Part shown: one piece after another, positions 14,131-14,850 of the stretch
How the letters are laid out: each line of letters opens with the position of its first letter
How positions within the stretch are numbered: the first letter of the stretch is position 1
Source: Bacteriovoracaceae bacterium UBA1018
Lineage (GTDB): Bacteria; Bdellovibrionota; UBA1018
Direction of reading: 5' to 3'
Assembly: GCA_002291495.1 (NCBI GenBank)
Contig: DBAE01000116.1
Span: forward strand, 7,371 to 22,220
Length of the DNA stretch: 14,850 bases
Notes under the pieces: generated by a model
Databases searched by the model: none
Told to the model about the DNA's origin: nothing
The model's input: the letters and a program-made list of their open reading frames with translations, nothing else
Position numbers and translations under genes: made by a program

Positions 14131-14850
14131 GAGGATTCTAACAACACATCACCGCCTCGATCAGATCAGCAGGCTCACATGAGCTTCTTTGATCATTTGG
14201 ATGAGCTCCGCGTGAGGGTCATGCGTTCGCTCGTAGTCTTTTTTGTCGGGTTTATTGCAGCCTATTTTATCTCTGAACCGGTCATGGAATTTTTGAGGCA
14301 GCCTCTTTTTAATGCGCTGCCGCCGGATCAGCAGAAACTCTACTTCACGAGTCTTTTTGAGAACTTTTTGACCCACCTGAAAATTGCTGGGTACACCTCA
14401 GTTTTTGTGGTCTCACCTTATCTATTGTATGAGCTCTGGGGTTTTGTTTCACCCGGCCTTCATAGTCGTGAAAAAAAGCTCGTGGTCCCATTCATTTCTG
14501 CTGCGACATTTTTCTTTGTTGGCGGTGCTGCGTTTGCCTATTACGGCCTGTTCCCGGTCGGATTTAAGTACTTTGTCACCTATGGCGGTCCAGCTGACGT
14601 GCCCCTTTTAACGATCGACTCCTATTACGGGACATGCTTGAAGTTGATGCTCCTTTTCGGTTTAGCCTTTGAGCTGCCTGTCCTGATTTGTCTTTTAGGC
14701 GCTCTAGGCGTAGTTGATGCGACCACCTTACGTGCCCAGAGGCGTACGGCGATCATGATCATCACTATTATGTCGGCTATCTTCGCACCACCCGACGCTA
14801 TGTCCATGATAATCCTAGGAGTTCCTCTCGTTTTGCTTTATGAGGGGTCG
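14122..14850 (+). CDS. tatC: Twin-arginine translocase subunit TatC, 3' end missing
   Basis: 243 codons are visible and the frame is open to the right edge. TatC is the multi-spanning receptor of the Tat pathway: it binds twin-arginine signal peptides and with TatA/TatB exports folded proteins. Family marks are FFDHLDELRVR at residues 22-32 (the Glu of the cytoplasmic N-terminus that contacts the signal peptide), SPYLLYELWGFVSPGL, REKKLVVPF, AFAYY, FELPV (183-187, with the conserved membrane Glu) and APPD (222-225). The visible part ends at LLYE in the last membrane segment, so only the C-terminal tail of about 15-25 residues should be missing. ATG 14122 adds a polar 19-residue lead (MTQEDSNNTSPPRSDQQAH). 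ATG 14179, directly before SFFDHL, gives the usual TatC N-terminus and has AGCAGG upstream, so it is a serious alternative. Confidence 0.96.
   Translation, partial: MTQEDSNNTSPPRSDQQAHMSFFDHLDELRVRVMRSLVVFFVGFIAAYFISEPVMEFLRQPLFNALPPDQQKLYFTSLFENFLTHLKIAGYTSVFVVSPYLLYELWGFVSPGLHSREKKLVVPFISAATFFFVGGAAFAYYGLFPVGFKYFVTYGGPADVPLLTIDSYYGTCLKLMLLFGLAFELPVLICLLGALGVVDATTLRAQRRTAIMIITIMSAIFAPPDAMSMIILGVPLVLLYEGS

Overview
This window reads as chromosomal DNA of a Gram-negative, double-membrane bacterium, most likely from the Bdellovibrionota. That placement is inferred from three things: a mid-range base composition; several secreted proteins without an obvious family; and a giant lipoprotein built from PxSP-type Ig repeats, filamin/invasin-like domains and RCC1 blades, a style I associate with that group. 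No mobile element, CRISPR array, rRNA or tRNA was seen.

Layout. Positions 1-1814 hold the 3' part of an M16 (pitrilysin-type) peptidase gene that enters from the left. A small hairpin follows, then an unnamed gene (about 1860-2729, +). A minus-strand pair of small secreted, helical proteins (4255-3599 then 3550-2888) runs toward it. The space between the 2888 stop and the plus-strand gene is not empty: it carries 57 open, protein-like codons in the -1 frame, ending exactly against the convergent stop, so the second secreted gene looks frameshifted. A promoter-rich 200-bp region leads into an unnamed cytoplasmic protein gene (4458-5069, +). A 125-nt imperfect palindrome separates it from a convergent gene for a putative outer-membrane beta-barrel protein (6337-5234). 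Diverging from that is a membrane-anchored PilZ protein (6340-7143), whose stop codon overlaps the stop of the giant gene.

The giant gene (13109-7140, minus) encodes a 1989-residue lipoprotein. It has a lipobox, eight tandem ~97-residue Ig-like repeats, one FN3-like domain, three invasin/filamin-like domains and fourteen RCC1-type blades, which is the number needed for two seven-bladed propellers. Almost every repeat carries a cysteine pair. Its 250-bp upstream region has two copies of the dyad GTGTC-N6-GACAC and a perfect 16-bp-stem terminator belonging to the next gene, a membrane-anchored cyclophilin (14075-13362). Divergent from the cyclophilin is tatC (14122 onward), which runs off the right edge.

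The common theme is the cell envelope: export (TatC), folding outside the cytoplasm (cyclophilin), envelope proteolysis (M16), a surface or periplasmic lipoprotein, an outer-membrane protein and a c-di-GMP-type membrane receptor. Frequent strand switching argues against one operon. I see no complete new multi-gene system. The most unusual items are the two-propeller lipoprotein, its paired upstream dyads, the frameshifted secreted protein and the long intergenic palindrome.
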